Positions 13,352-25,900 of a DNA stretch of 64,000 nucleotides are shown here, piece by piece. Under the pieces are notes generated by a model. It made no database searches, was not told where the DNA came from, and saw only the letters and a list, made by a program, of their open reading frames with translations. This DNA comes from Pelecanus crispus (lineage: Eukaryota; Chordata; Aves; Pelecaniformes; Pelecanidae): NCBI RefSeq assembly GCF_030463565.1, contig NC_134656.1, forward strand, positions 1,865,001-1,929,000, written 5' to 3'. Positions within the stretch are counted from its first letter, which is position 1. Each line of letters opens with the position of its first letter. A program made the translations under genes and the position numbers.

Positions 13352-13545
13352 AAGAGGGTCACTTCCCCCATTTCAGCCTGCAATTAAAATGGAGGCAAGG
13401 CCAGGCGATCTATGTCTGGCTTTAGGGGGAGACAATAACCCAAAACAGGCCTGGCTTTTAAAAAAAAAAAAAAAAAAAAAAAAGGGAAAAAAAAAAAAGA
13501 AGAGAGGAGAGGGAGAAAGAGAGAGACAGGCAGAAAGAGAGAAAT
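13288..13545. repeat. Low-complexity block: T/A homopolymers and GA-rich tract
   Basis: Runs of T then A at about 13288-13353, A-runs at about 13459-13498, then an imperfect GA/GGAG tract to about 13545. It lies just upstream of the composition switch at about 13.7 kb. Run lengths here are prone to sequencing error. Confidence 0.85.
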
Positions 13546-13886
13546 ACAACATGCTTCACCAGTATTATTACCTCATCCCTTTTTCCAAGCAGTTTTGAAC
13601 CACACTCCTGACAAACTCTTGGTCCAACTTGCACGGATGCTGGTTTTTGGGGGGCGGAAAGGGTTTTAATGCTGGAGCCGGGATTGAGGCCGGCTGGTCG
13701 CAAGTGGAGCTGCTGCTAAAATGCCCCCTTGTCTCCTCTCCTCTCCCTTGAGCTGGGTGTTGACGCAGCAGAAATTACCAGCTGGAAAATTCCCCTTTTG
13801 GAGGTTACGGGGAGGGGGGGGGGGGGCGGGCGGAGGAGCGAGGGGAGGGGAGGGCCGGGGGAGGGGGGTTAAACCCTGTCACTTAC

Positions 13887-13925
13887 CAAGTTAAGCCATC
13901 CACCCACACCAAATAAGACATCGCG
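13887..13925 (-). other. Alternative first- or second-exon end with ATG and strong donor
   Basis: A second consensus donor (ACTTG/gtaagtg) ends an exon at 13887; the exon's right edge is not determinable. An ATG at 13919-13921 reads MSYLVWVDGLT before the donor and also leaves 2 nt, the same phase as the donor at 14248. Two island donors with the same phase could give alternative N-termini. Without RNA data this is conjecture. Confidence 0.25.
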
Positions 13926-14247
13926 TCCCGAAGGCGGCACCGTGCCCCCTCGGCGGGCAGGCAGCGCTCGGCCCCCGCTCCCCCCGCGGCGGGCGGCGGG
14001 CTCTGCCCGGGCCGGAGGAGGGTGCCGGGCTGGGGGGGCGGCGGGGTGGATAATAACGGGGATAATAAACGAGGCGGCGGCGCGGGAGCAGCGGGGAGGG
14101 GGGCAGCTCCCCGCCGCCCGCCTCGCCTCAGGGCGGCCGCGGGGATGAGGGGCGGCCCGCCCGCCGCTGCCGCCTCAGGGGGCGGGCGGCCATGGCGACC
14201 CCCGCTCGCCTCAGGGGGCGGGGGGGGGGGGGGGCGGCGCGGCTTAC

Positions 14248-14510
14248 CTGGGCCCCATGGAGGAGAGCGGGGTCTCGGAGCGGCCGGAGCTCTGGCTCCC
14301 TCGGTCACTCCGTGCCGCTCCTCCCGGGCGGGGAGGGGAGGGGGGCGGGGGGCGGGGGGGGAGAAGCCGGCGGAGCGGGGGGGGGGGGGGGGGGGGAAGC
14401 GGAGTGGGGGGGGTGGGGGGGGGGACGCCCGGGCGCGCTCCCGCCGCTCCCTCGGGCGCGCGGGGCGCGAGCCCGCGGCGGGCGGGGGGGCGGCGCCGCG
14501 CGGCGCGTGC
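14248..14510 (-). other. Candidate first exon, proximal form, with ATG and strong donor
   Basis: The right edge is the inferred start site and is approximate. The left edge is a consensus donor (CCAG/gtaagcc) ending the exon at 14248. Ten nucleotides before it is an ATG in good context (ctccATGG, 14256-14258), reading Met-Gly-Pro and leaving 2 nt. That overhang is in phase with the open frame of exon 4972-5111. If the first exon is non-coding, the ATG is incidental. Confidence 0.35.
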
Positions 14511-14572
14511 CGGCGCTTTCCCCGCCCCTTCTCCCCCCCTCCTCCTCCCTTCTCCCCCGACGGCGGCCGGTG

Positions 14573-14700
14573 ATTGGACAGCGGTGGGCAACGGGCCTCC
14601 GTAAGCCACGCCCCTTTCCCCGCCCCCTTCCCCCCCCCCCCCCTCCCCGGGGGAGCGGGGGCGCCGCCGGCGGCTCTGCCACTGCCGGACACCGGAAGTG
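14573..14700 (-). promoter_or_regulatory. CCAAT, GC-box and ETS motif cluster
   Basis: Within 130 bp are an inverted CCAAT box (NF-Y type), CCACGCCCC plus further C-runs (SP/KLF type), and CCGGAAGTG (ETS/GABP type). Such clusters typically sit 50-150 bp upstream of TATA-less start sites. Together with the donors further left they favour a minus-strand start near 14.45-14.52 kb. The start position is inferred. Confidence 0.5.
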
Positions 14701-15108
14701 AGGCGGGGCGGGGGCGCGCGCCCCCGGGCTCGCCCGCGCGGGGCACGACGGGACGGCGCGGTGACAGGGCCCGAGGCGGGCGGCGATCGCCGCGGCCCCG
14801 CTCCGCTCCGGGAGCCTCCGGGTTGTGTGTCCCCCCCCCCCCCACGCCCCGGGCCCGCCCCGGGTGTCCCCCCGCCTCGCCCCGCCGTGCCGGCAGGTGC
14901 GCCGGGCCCCGGGAGGGGCCGTGCGGCGGGAGCGGCTGCCTTCCCCTCGTCCGGGTGCGGCCCCTCAGGCCCGCCGCGGCCTCCCCCGGGCAGCCACGCC
15001 CGGGCCAGGGCGAGGAGCAGGCGGGACGGAGCACAGGGGAGCCCGTGCTCCCGGCGGCGCTGGGCCGCGCCGTGCTGCAGCCTCCCCGGCACCTTGCAAG
15101 GGGAGTCA

Positions 15109-15198
15109 AAAAAAAAAAAAAACCCCCACTTTTCCGCTCTCTTAAGAAATAATACTATATACAGCTCCCTGAGGGGAAAAAAAAAAAAAAAAAAAAAA
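15109..15198. repeat. Two A-homopolymer runs at the CpG-island edge
   Basis: A-runs at about 15109-15122 and 15177-15198, about 55 bp apart, mark the abrupt right edge of the island. They may be relics of inserted retroposed tails, but no body sequence or target duplication is recognisable. Confidence 0.6.
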
Positions 15199-15199
15199 G

Positions 15200-18100
15200 A
15201 TCTGCCACCCTTCAGACTTCAGAGCCCGCTGGCTTGGCTGGGCAGCGGGGCGCTGGCCCGGCTAATGGCCGGAGAGCGAGGCGGGAGGCCTGGAGAAAGG
15301 CTCCGCCGCTGCGACATGGAGCTGGCAGTTCGGTCGGCGGCGTAGGGGATGGAAAACCTCGCGTTGCAACAAAGGGCAGGGGTTTTGCCCTTTTGGCTGC
15401 GGCGCTGAAGGATCTGACAGAAACTGCCCTATATTTCAAAGGACGGAGCTTAACAGGACAGGATAGGTCTGGAGCACGGAGGAAGTCGACGCCGATCGTA
15501 CGATAGCTGTGGTGAGCGAGGGAATCGCTCTTGAAATCTGTGCGGCTGCTGGATTGTGAAAGCAGGAGCTGGTCCAGCAGATAAAACGTTTTCGAACTGT
15601 TGATCAACATTTGCATGCCGTGATTCTGCCCCAAATTGGGGAAGTACACATACGAGTGACTTAGGTTGGCCGTTTGTTTGCAGAGTTAACTGACTTAGGT
15701 GTATAATCACAGCAATTGCCCAGATAATTGCGTGCCTAAGGTTTAAAAATTTCCTCCGTGGTTTCCTTTCCCTCATCCTGTATATTTTCTTCATCTCTGG
15801 CTTTCAAGTAGGCAGAGCTACTGTTGAAACCTCGGCGTTGACTTTATGCCTACTCTTTATTCGAATCCATTTCTACAAGGTGCTTTTAATGTCTAGGACG
15901 TCCCCTCGCAAAAAGTGTATTTTCCACTTTTTAATCTGTAATTTAAATAAACAGATGTTCCGTCATGTGTTTTCCTCCCCCCTGTTTCCTCCTACAGACC
16001 CTAAATGCCTTTAATTTTGAGAAGACTATGAATAAACCCGATTAATGAAAACGAAACGTCTTTTAACTCCAGCATGCTTTTAATTACCTCTTTGCTTTAT
16101 ATTGCAACAGAGTCCAAGCAGCACCTTCCTAGAAAGAGCTCCATTAAAATGCAAATGAAGACTTTGCAGAAGTTGTCTGTTAATGCAAGGAAGGACACAA
16201 TTTCTTAGACTTAAGCAACACAAAATCGTCGCCAGGCTGGGTTTCCCGCTGCCACCTGCTCTTTCTGCACGCGCAATCCCGTGTGTCCGCCTCCTCGTAC
16301 GTACATTTTCCAGCCTCTGTCACCTGTGGGTGAAGAGCACCGGAACTAAACGGCCAAAATCCCTTTTTTGCCCTAAATGCCCGAGTCGGTTTCCATGTGA
16401 AGCCATCCCCCCTGCGCCTGCAGGTATTAAATCCTTCCATGCTTTAAGTCTTCCTTTTTTTTTTAGGCTCCGCACTGCAATGTGAAGGGTAGAGATAGAT
16501 TGAAGGTTATAGGGGCTGATTGAAAATGGAGCTATATCTTTATGCAAGTATGGCTATTTTGCATAAAATCTATCTTATACCGGGTTGCAGCCATAAGCTC
16601 TCCCGCCTTTCCTCGCTCCTCCGTGTTTGAGACCGAGCTCCCCCCATTATCCCAAAGCTCCTCAGGTTCAGCACGTGCGTTCCCTTCCTCTCCTCCCACC
16701 CAGGTTTTCTTCCTCAGGTCTTTGTTGGAAGAAAGTATTTATTTATGTAGTATGTATTTGTGTGTCAGGCTGGGCTGACTCCCCCAGAGCAGCAGCAGCT
16801 GCAGCCTGGGCACTGCCCTGGGGAACGCTCTCCAAGAGGGGGAGGGTGGCGGCTGGGCTGAGTTTCCCAGAGCCCTTCCACACAAAGGATTTCAGGAGAC
16901 TTGAAAAGGTTTAATATTCTTCTGCCCATCGCCCCACACCCCCCCTCCCGCTCCTTTAATTAGAAGTTTGTATTGTATTTTAGGTAAAGACTGCAATCGC
17001 TCAGCCTGTCCTTAGAAGAGAGGTGGTTTCTCCTCATAAAGAAGGCAAGAACGTGCGTAGAAAAGAGAAGAGGATAGGAAAAAAGATGAGCTGGAGGAAA
17101 AAACAGGGTAGTTCATGTGGTTTTCGGTGTGCGAAGCGCCACGAACAAGATGCGCGCAGGAGGAGTTGAGAGCGTAACGGTGCACCTCTTCGGAGAAATA
17201 TCAGGGATTGCAGACCGCGTGTTTCCAGCCCGAGTTGACGTCCTTTGCACGCCACCGTATCCCAGATCTCATCGAGGCAGGGACCGCCGGAGGCGAGGAC
17301 CTTAATCGCACTGCTGATAGTTTTTAGCCACTGGGGAAACAGGTAAAACTCAGATTCCTGTAGCGCAAGAGAGTTTGGAATCGCCCGGACACGTTCCCTT
17401 TGCTTTACGAAGAGCACGCGAGCGCTGAACGCAGCCCCAGCCCCCGGCACAGCCGAGCTGCGGCCACGTGCCGACGCTCAGTGGCTGATCGTCGTCGCCG
17501 CCTGCGCAAATTAAGCGCGCACGGCCTTGCGCCCGTGTCGTTGAATTCTGCTGCCTGCCCTGCATCCCTGCACCGCTGCGATCGCTCACTAGACAATCTC
17601 AGGGACCTTACCGGTGCTCATAAGCCAGCCCTCGTGTGCCCCGTCCTCCCGCCGTCCCCTGTGCCGGGGCAAGGTGGGACCGGACCGGGGAACAGCGGTA
17701 GAGGAAAGCTGCCTGGGTTGCTGCGTTCATACCGCGTCCCATTTGCAAAACCATCCGTCACGCCGAAGCCTTCTCATTCCAGCTCCTCTTCAGCTCTGCT
17801 CTACCTTATATTCACGGCAGTTGTAGGATATTTTGCATTTGATAAATTAAAATGAATTCTTGTGCGTCCTTGTCATGTGGTCAGTTTGGAAGCACGCTGA
17901 GAAAACCCAAGTGGCCTAACCGCTCTGGTTTTTTTTTTTTTTCCCCTACAAAAGTTTTGTGCTCCAAAACAGAGGCGCAAAAACATCCCGAGCGATCTCG
18001 GATCTGCAAGCTCTGCTCGCAGCGATCCCCCTTTTGTTTCCACGTTCCGTACTCGGTAGGCGCGGCTCTCCATCACTAAAGCCTGTTCTTCCCCAGTTAC

Positions 18101-19786
18101 GGCAGGAAGAAAGCTGGTTTGCGGGGCTCTGCGCCTACCCCTCACGGCAGCTCTGGATCCCTGAAAAATCCCGGGACCATCAGCTTTGTCGGCCACGTTG
18201 AGAGCAGCGCGCTGCTGTCGGAGGAAAGGGTTAAAGGACCCACATTCCTGCCCCTGTTGCTCCGACCAAAGGTCAGGCGGTTCTTTAGGTGAAGGAAGGG
18301 AGGGAGGTGGTGTGCAGCCCTGACCAGGTCATTTGAGGAGTAAACCACATCTGAGGCGAGCTAATGAAGCAGTATTTGTCTCTCTCACAGGCACATACTC
18401 CCGGTCTGTGCCGGGCAAGTTAGAATTCCTTCTCTAGTGGGAGTGAAGATGTCGATTGTATTTTTTCCATGATGTGTATTGAGGCATTTGCTAGGTTGTG
18501 GGAGTAAACACTTGGGGGAATTCTCCATGAGCTAGCAAGGGCAAGTCACAAGCCTACTAAATATGGTGAATGAAGATTACAAAAAAGCCCTGGAGAATAA
18601 ACCTCCCTCTTTCCACCCCATCTCCCCACCACCACCGCCACCCCTGCATATTTTTTCTCATCATGCACTGCTGTTTCACTGCTTGCCGGGTAAATCCGTT
18701 GCCATTTGTGTGACTAAACACGTCGCGCCGCTTTAGTTTTTATTTTCCGCACTGAAGGGCAGCGCTGGGGTGGTCCTTCGCGTCTCCGCCACTAGCCGAG
18801 ATGCACCACACCGTCCTGCTAGAGAAAGCAGAGACACCAAGTATTCAACGGCGGGGAACAGCAGGAAATGCTCTCAGGTCTGTAAATACTTGAGGGGGTG
18901 AGAGATGATGTTCATGTACAAAATATTTGACCAGCCGCATCCCACTGACCTCCTTTGGTGCTGCTCTTGAAAGGGATTGGCCCGAGTCAGAAACAGTTGA
19001 TCTTTAATGCTCCAAAAATACATTCCCTTTCAAAGCCTCTCAAGTGGAGAAGCATCCAGGCTGCCAAATTCGGTCCCCACTCCCTGCTCCTCGTGGCCTG
19101 GCCGAGTTCAGCTCCGGGATGTTCGTTTAGGTCCACCCAAGGCTGTGGATGATGATGGTGGGGATGAAAGGTGCCGGGGCCGTGGCACGGGGAGGTGCAG
19201 GCGTGCGCGTAGTGGGAGGAGCAGCGAGCTCTGTCCCCAGACCTTCTCCTGGCTGCTCCGTCCCTGCCGTCCCCGGCTTGCTGCCCCGGCTCTGTCTCGT
19301 CTCTCGCCGGCTCTCCTCCCTGGGGTAGCCCAGCAGTGGCCCAGCTCTGGTTCTGCAGACCCCGCTGGGAGCCCAGAGCCAACCTGGGGCCCCTTCGATT
19401 CCCACCCAGAAGCCACCGATCGTTTGGGTGCTGGTCCAGGCTCGAGCAGATGACTTTGCGCTACGCCGACGTCGCCCTCCTCATGCACTAAAGGATCTCT
19501 GCTTTCCTTTTTGTGAGCTTGGGCTCTTCTCAGGGTTGCTTTCTGCTGTATTTTATGTCGTAGCGCTCTGGCACTTCATCCCTCTGACAGGTTTCCTCCT
19601 TTCCCAGGTACGGAGCCGGAGCAGCTCACCGCTCGGCGTTTTGGGCGGTGCTCTTTAAACCACATCTTCTCCTTTTGCAGCTCTTCGCTGACGTTCGCCT
19701 CCGTACGTCTGGGAAGAACCACAGCCTGGGCCGTGCTTTCTCCTGAGGCCAACAGCCCAACGTTGGCACGTTTAGAATAAACTTTA
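15200..19786. other. Intergenic stretch, moderate to high GC, no gene seen
   Basis: Mixed-composition sequence with no repeat that I recognise. Short open frames exist on both strands but none has splice sites, codon bias or a family signature. An AT-rich tract at about 15.85-16.2 kb and the sequence around 17.1-17.35 kb look unique and could contain conserved non-coding elements; this needs alignment to show. Confidence 0.5.
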
Positions 19787-19990
19787 ATCATAGAATCATC
19801 GAATCATTTAGGTTGGAAAAGCCCTTTAAGATCATCCAGTCCAACCATTAACCTACGCTACCAAGTCTACTCTAAGCCAATCAAGGGTAGACTAGACTAA
19901 ACCATGGCCCAAAGTGCCACATCTACCCATTTTTTGAACGCACTACCCTTTTTTTGAACACAAAAATCCTTCCTCCTCCAGTATCACCGT
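19787..19990 (-). mobile_element. CR1 LINE 3' end
   Basis: Reading rightward from 19787 is the reverse complement of the avian CR1 terminus. It has atagaatcat repeats, then aggttggaaaagccctttaa, then gatcatccagtccaaccatt, and continues through 'cccaaagtgccacatctac'. The element is therefore on the minus strand and 5'-truncated. The left edge is sharp; the right edge is approximate because the sequence decays near 19.99 kb. Confidence 0.92.
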
Positions 19991-22900
19991 CCTTCACGCC
20001 TGCAACCTTTCCCAGCCATTACCCAGGGGCTCACGCCAGCCGCGGTAGAAACGGGCAAACCCATTTCTCTTTTCAATAGTCGCAAGGCACAAATAAGGAC
20101 ATTCCCACAGTGCCGCTATCCTTCAAAGTCTGATTGGGCTCTCGGTTAAGCTCCAGCCTTTTCGCTACGGCACCTCAAACTACTCAGCGTTTAAGAGAGA
20201 TTTAGCTGAAATATATCCCTCTGTGTGCAACGATTTTGTTATCTTCAGAACCCAGAGAAATTGCGGGGCTGCACGTGCGTCCTTTGTTTCATGCAATCCG
20301 TATAAATAGCGCGTGTAATGGAGCTACGCTTGAAAGGCAGAAGCAACAGTTAAAATATATATAACTACTGAAGGCTGGGAAGTGTGGTTTGGGGTTTCGT
20401 CAGGCAATTGGTAGCTCGCCTAACGATTCAGGCCACATTTGAGGTTTAGCTAGGTTAAATACGGTAAGTCAAGTTTTGCTCTCGTTTATGCAGAGCTTGG
20501 GCTGACACTCCAGCGGGCACAGTCCGACTGGTTTTGGGTAAATTAAGCCCACCTCCACTCCACCTTTGGCTCAGGAGGGATGGAGAGCTCGCCTGCGTTC
20601 TGCTCCTGCTCTGATGCTTCCTTTTGGTTTCACCTCCAGTGTCCTGAACTTGCCCAGAGCGCCCAAATTTTGGGGTCCCACGTGGGGCAGTGCCTGGAGC
20701 TGAGCTGTGGTGGGGGTAGCGGCAGATCTCTGCGATTGCTTCCCATTCTGAAATAATAAAAAAATCAGGAGGACCCTGGCAAAATGCTCTTAAGAAGCAT
20801 TTTGCACGACATTTGAATTTATATTAAATTGCTTGTCATGAGGAGCGATGAGGCTGTCAATAAATTAGTTTATGTTAGAAGCTATTCAAAGGCCGTTAAT
20901 AGTATTTAGCATCACCCAGCCCTTCTGCGAGCAGCCGTGCTGATGACGCCTGCTTCCTACAGACCCAGGAGCTGTCGGGGTCACGCCGGTGGCCGTGCAT
21001 CGCGTTGGGCAGCATCTTCCCGCCGCGATGCCCACGGCCGCCCTCTCCTCCCGCCCTTCCCAATGGCAAAGTGGCTCATTTAAGTGCAAAAAACCCTCTT
21101 GTTGCTGCAAATGGCACACGTGTAGGTGACGGGTGTCCACCGTGGGCACGTCGCAGTGGTCTCCAGACCCTCCTCCTGGGTTTCTCCCTGCTCACCCCGG
21201 CTGATGCGACCTGTAGCCAAAATCCCGGCGCTGCCTGGCCCCGGGGAGAGCTCGGCCGCTGTTCCCAGCCCTCGGCTCCCACAGGATTTCCTATGTGGGC
21301 AGAGCCGGGGTCGGGAGGGAGGGGTCCCGCCGGGTGCCCTGCAGCCCCCAGCCCTCGCCCCCGCTGCAGGAAGCGCTGCCGGGTGCGTGGGGTGGGGTGG
21401 GGAAAGGAGGGGAGAGGAGGAAAATGGGGAGTCACGGGGGGAGCTGCCAGATGAGGCTGGGCTGGAAACGCCGGGCGGATGCAGCTCTGGGCCAGGGCTC
21501 GGACCTGCGCCCCGGTCACTTCCCTCGTGCCGGCCAGCCGGAGCCGTGATGGGAGCCCAGGGATGAAATTACAGCCAGGGAGCACCGGCACCTGAGCAGG
21601 GGCCAGGCTGGCTCCGACAGCACACGGCAAACAGGCGGCGGAAAATCCCTCCCCGAGCCAGCCGCCCTTGGGAAGATGTTTCCTCTTCTCCTGGCTCTCC
21701 CGGACGGCCGGGCAGGCAGGGCAGGGCGCGGGCAGAGCCCAGCATCGCCCCGGGGGCCATGGCCAAGGGGGATATCGGTCCAGGGGGGGTGCGGGGGTCC
21801 AGGGGAGGCAGGGCTCCGTGTCCCCCAGGGCCTGACTGTTACCAAGGCACCGGCAGTGATGAATTCAGCCTCCCCTCTGCTCGCCTTCATCCCTCGCGTG
21901 CGCTCGGCCCCGTGCAAGAGCCCTCTCGCCCAACCATCATCGCATCTGACCCGGTTTTAGCCATCGGATGGGAAAATAGGCACTGTCTGGATGAGCCCTG
22001 AATCCCAGCCGGAGCTGTGCTGGGGGGGCCAGCCCCTGCACCCAGGCTCGGGGATGCTCCCAGGCAAAGGGAGAAACGTGGCTGCGCCCGAAGCCTGGGC
22101 GAGCCCCTGCTCTCCGGGCAGTGGCGCAGGGATGCAGGCGAAGAAGACGGATGCCCGCGAAGGCGACGGATGCCTTCTTTATTTTCTTTCCCCTTAGATT
22201 TAGCAATTCCAAACCCCTCCAAAAATTTCCCTGCTCTCTTCTCAGCTTTCCTAAACGCAACCCACTCGCTTTTATTGCTTCGCCGGGAGTCTGTAATGCG
22301 TTATCTGCTCCCAGCATTGCCGCACCGAGCTTCAATCCCTGCCCTTGACTGCTGGAGCCGGCACCGTTCAAGCAGCCCCGTAGTGCCTCTCCTCTGCTCG
22401 CCTCCGTCAGATCCCGCTCCATCCTTGCTTTCCCTGGGGAAGGCAGCGCCGGAGCTGCCAAGCTGCCGGTGTAACCTCCCACGGCGCCTGCAGCCACGTC
22501 CTTGCGCTGCGCTCCTTCATCTCCGGCCTCCGAGGGTTTTTTGGGGTGAGGGGAGCGGAGCTGCCCGGCAGAGGTGGGCTCCCGGCCCTTGCAGGGTCAC
22601 GCAAACCCCCCAGGTAGGGTGGGGACACCCTGGCCCCGAGCCCCCCCGCGCATCCCGTGGGCGCGGGCAGGGCTGAGACCTGCGGGGAGCTGGGGAGGTC
22701 CTGCCGCTGCCGGCCCGGGACCCTCGGGGGGTGCAAGCAAACCCCAAACCCACTCTGTTTTCCCTGCCCAGGCTTGGGTTAGCGAGCAGCAGATGCAGTG
22801 CGTTTTTCGGTTTAATCTGCGGGGAAATCTTCACACCTTCCTTTGCTCTTTTCCTCGCCAGCCCCTCTGCCTGCCAGCACGTCACCTTTGCGGGGGCAGC

Positions 22901-25900
22901 TGCCCATCTGGTGGCAGTTGCGGTTTTTTCTGAACGTTTTCCCCCCTCCCGCTTCCTCCTCCACCCATGCAGCCCCTCTGCTCCTCCTCTGCTCGCCCTC
23001 ACGGGCACCTTTGCTTTCTCCGTGCATTTATTGCTGGTGCAGCAGGGATGCAGCTCGGTGGGACAAGGGAGGATGCAGAGATGCTGTGCTTGTGCCGGTG
23101 CCGGTGCCGGTGCCGGCTGGGATTCGACTCTCCTAACCTCCAGCAAGGGCAGTAGCACCAGGAGAGCAGCTCCCAGCCTTGCAGCCGGGCGAGCAAACCC
23201 CGCTTCTCCTCCCGGGGCTGGAGGTGTCTCCTCTAAGGACAGGGTTAAGGCAGCAGACACGTTGCCTCCTCTTTCTGCGAGGGGTTAGAAGGGGTATAGC
23301 CTGCATCCGTGCAGATGCGAGCTTGTTTATTCTTACCAGATAGTTTGATGGCTTTATCTGATCACAGGTTTTCCTGAGGAAGGAAGGGTGAGTCTGAGTC
23401 ATTTGAAAATGGGGGCCCTTCATCTCTGGGTATGACTGGTGGGGCCATGGATATTAGCAGAACCCCGGGGCGAGACGCGCTCTCGGCGCTGGCGGCTCTC
23501 CAGCTTTCGCTTGGCCGCCGTGCAGGGTGGGCATTGCCGCGGTCGTTCGTAGGTGCGGATCCAACGTGAGCGCCGGCGGGTGGTGGTGGGGGGGATGCTG
23601 TGGGTGTGGGTGTCAGAGGAAGCACCCAGGACCCGATGCCGCAGAGGGAAGAGTGAGATCATTGACTGTGTCCGTGCGGTGCAGAGGGGAGCTGCTGACA
23701 CCATGCCCTCGGTGCAGAAAACACCGGCACGAGCGAATTGAAAGCAAGGGATAAAAATCTGGTGGCAATTGATAAATTCAGCAGAGAGACAGGTTCATGC
23801 GCTCCTAGAAGAAAACCCAGATAATTAAACTCCCTTGTTCTGCTAATGCCTTTGGAGAGCGGCTGGAGGAAGCGGCCGATGTGAGCTCATCTGCCTCTGG
23901 AGCGCCGGGGGCAGAGGGGTGCCGGGGGGACGTGGGGAAGGGCAGCGGGTGGAAACAGCTCCGGCTCCTTGAAAACAGGGAGCGGGGCTGGGGGCTGGAG
24001 CCAGCCGAGACCCTCCTCTGCTCCCCAACCCCACCCGCGCACCAGCAGCCTTCCCAGCCGGCTCTGCGTCTCCGAGAACAAATGAATTTTCCGTAAAGTG
24101 CCCTCAAAGCGCTCGCACTCTGCGCTTCGTGGAAACCGGGGGCTTTCGACCCTTTCTGAGCCCAGCCAGGCTCCAGAGAGGGGAGCGGAGCAGGCGACGC
24201 GGAGCTGCTGGATGCGCACAGAGCCAGGCCCCTGGGGTCCAGAATTAATAGGACAGAGCAGGGGCTGTTCCCTGCATGTTTTATTTATGGGAATCAGGCC
24301 AGTGAAGTTCCCTCAGCTCTCAGAAATAGTCGCATCGCCTCTGCTTTGCGCTGCCCATGGCCGTGACCTTGATAAATGGGTCAGTGCCCGGCCCCCCCCC
24401 ACGTGCTCGGGGGGATGCTCGCCCCACGGGAGCCGGCCAGGCTCCCTCCCCGCCACCCCCAAAACTCAGCCTTGACCTGCCCGAGCATCCCTCCCGAGCA
24501 CCGGCGCTCCTGCTGCGGGCAGCCCTGCCTCCGCTGCCTGCAGCTGCCAGCTCTGCCCACAACGGGAGCAACCCGTGAGAAAGGACCCACGGGAACTCCA
24601 CCGAAAATCCCCCAAACACCGAGCGAGAGCCGGGCACCCCCCGCTCCCCCTTTCCGAGAACGGGGCACGCCAGGAGCCGTCCCCCTGGCACCGAGGTGAC
24701 ATTTGCCTCTCGCGCCGAGCAGAACCCCTGGGGCACCGGCTGGCAGCGAGGCTGGAGACCCTGAAACAGGAACCAAAAGTGGGGATCTGCTTGGTTTCTT
24801 TTTTTTTTTTTTTTTTTCCTCTTTAACCTGCATTTTTTTAGCCGTTTCCCGATGCCAGATCGCGCAGGCATGGCCTTGCCACGCTCGCCACCACGATGGC
24901 ATCTCCGCTGGTCCCCGGGGCCACCAAAGGATCCCCGCGGGGGTACCCGGAGGGCAGGGATGCTGACCCGAGGGTCAGATCCTGCCGGGGGAAAGCCGAG
25001 CGTGCTCCCCTGATTTATCCAGAGGAATTTTGGGGTTGCATCCCGGGCGCGGGGCAGCAGGAGGGGTGCTTCGCCAGGCAGCGCCTTTGGGTGCTTTCGG
25101 CGCAGAGGCGGGCAGCGCAGGCGCCGCAGGCACAGGCAGGGGTGACTGCAGAGGAAGCAGCAGCCGAGCAGCACCCATCCCCTCCCCGCTCGCACCCTGC
25201 CCGCGGCGGGGGGCCTCACCCTGACCCCCTGCCTCCGCCGGGCTCCTCCTGATCTCAGACCCACTGGGGAAAACGTAGGGTAAAGCCACGGAGCTTGGTT
25301 TAAATGCATGAGACGTGCAGCAGCACTGCTCAGGTCAGGACACGGCCGGGCTGGGTGGCTCCCATTAGCAGGGGCCGGGGGGGCCCTGGCTGCCATTTGG
25401 GGCGGCGGCAGCAGCAGCCGCCTCGGTTCCTGCACCCAAGAGCATCAGTGAGGTAGAAAAGGGCGTAAAAACGCGTGCTGCATCTCGAGCAGGCGGGGCT
25501 TCACACCACCTGTGCGGCACCTCCCGGCTCCCACACCGTCCCGGATTGAACTGGGAGAGATCTGAGGCTCGGCACAAGCACAGCGATCGCTCCGGCCAAC
25601 CCGCGCGATTGCCGAAAGCGCCTTATCGATGCCTGATCTGCCGTGATGACGGCGAGGTGGCTTTCCCAGGGCTGCCCGTGAGTCAGTGGCAGAGCTGGGA
25701 GCAGCACGGTTCCTCTCCCCACCCTCCGGCCCCGGCACAGCATCTCCCTCCCCACTTCCTTCCCTCGGCGATAATTAGCCGGGCTTGATTCTCCCGAAGC
25801 TTTCGGCTTCGTGGTTCCCGATGGTTTCTCCCAGTGCAGCGTTTCCCCGGCCAAGTGCTGGGAAGGGAGATGTGAGACCCGCACCCACGCCAGCTCCCAC

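Larger units (their letters stand above)
13880..15110 (-). promoter_or_regulatory. CpG-island promoter of a minus-strand transcript (gene unidentified)
   Basis: About 1.2 kb of very GC- and CpG-dense sequence separates the AT-rich left block from GC-rich intergenic DNA. On the minus strand it holds an inverted CCAAT box (ATTGG at 14573-14577). A KLF/SP-type CCACGCCCC lies at 14606-14614 and an ETS/GABP-type CCGGAAGTG at 14692-14700. Two strong minus-strand donors lie downstream, at 14248 and 13887. This arrangement suggests transcription leftward from roughly 14.5 kb. In human the gene beyond TPD52L2 on the opposite strand is ZBTB46 (with ABHD16B between), so a ZBTB46 5' end is possible. No BTB or zinc-finger coding sequence is in the window to confirm it. 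Weak rightward transcription is not excluded. Confidence 0.7.

Noticed and set aside
13883..15109. 408-codon minus-strand frame through the CpG island
   Set aside because: Stop codons are scarce in CpG-dense DNA; the product is Pro/Arg/Gly/Ala-biased. Only the splice donors and the short ATG-proximal ends inside it are kept as candidates.
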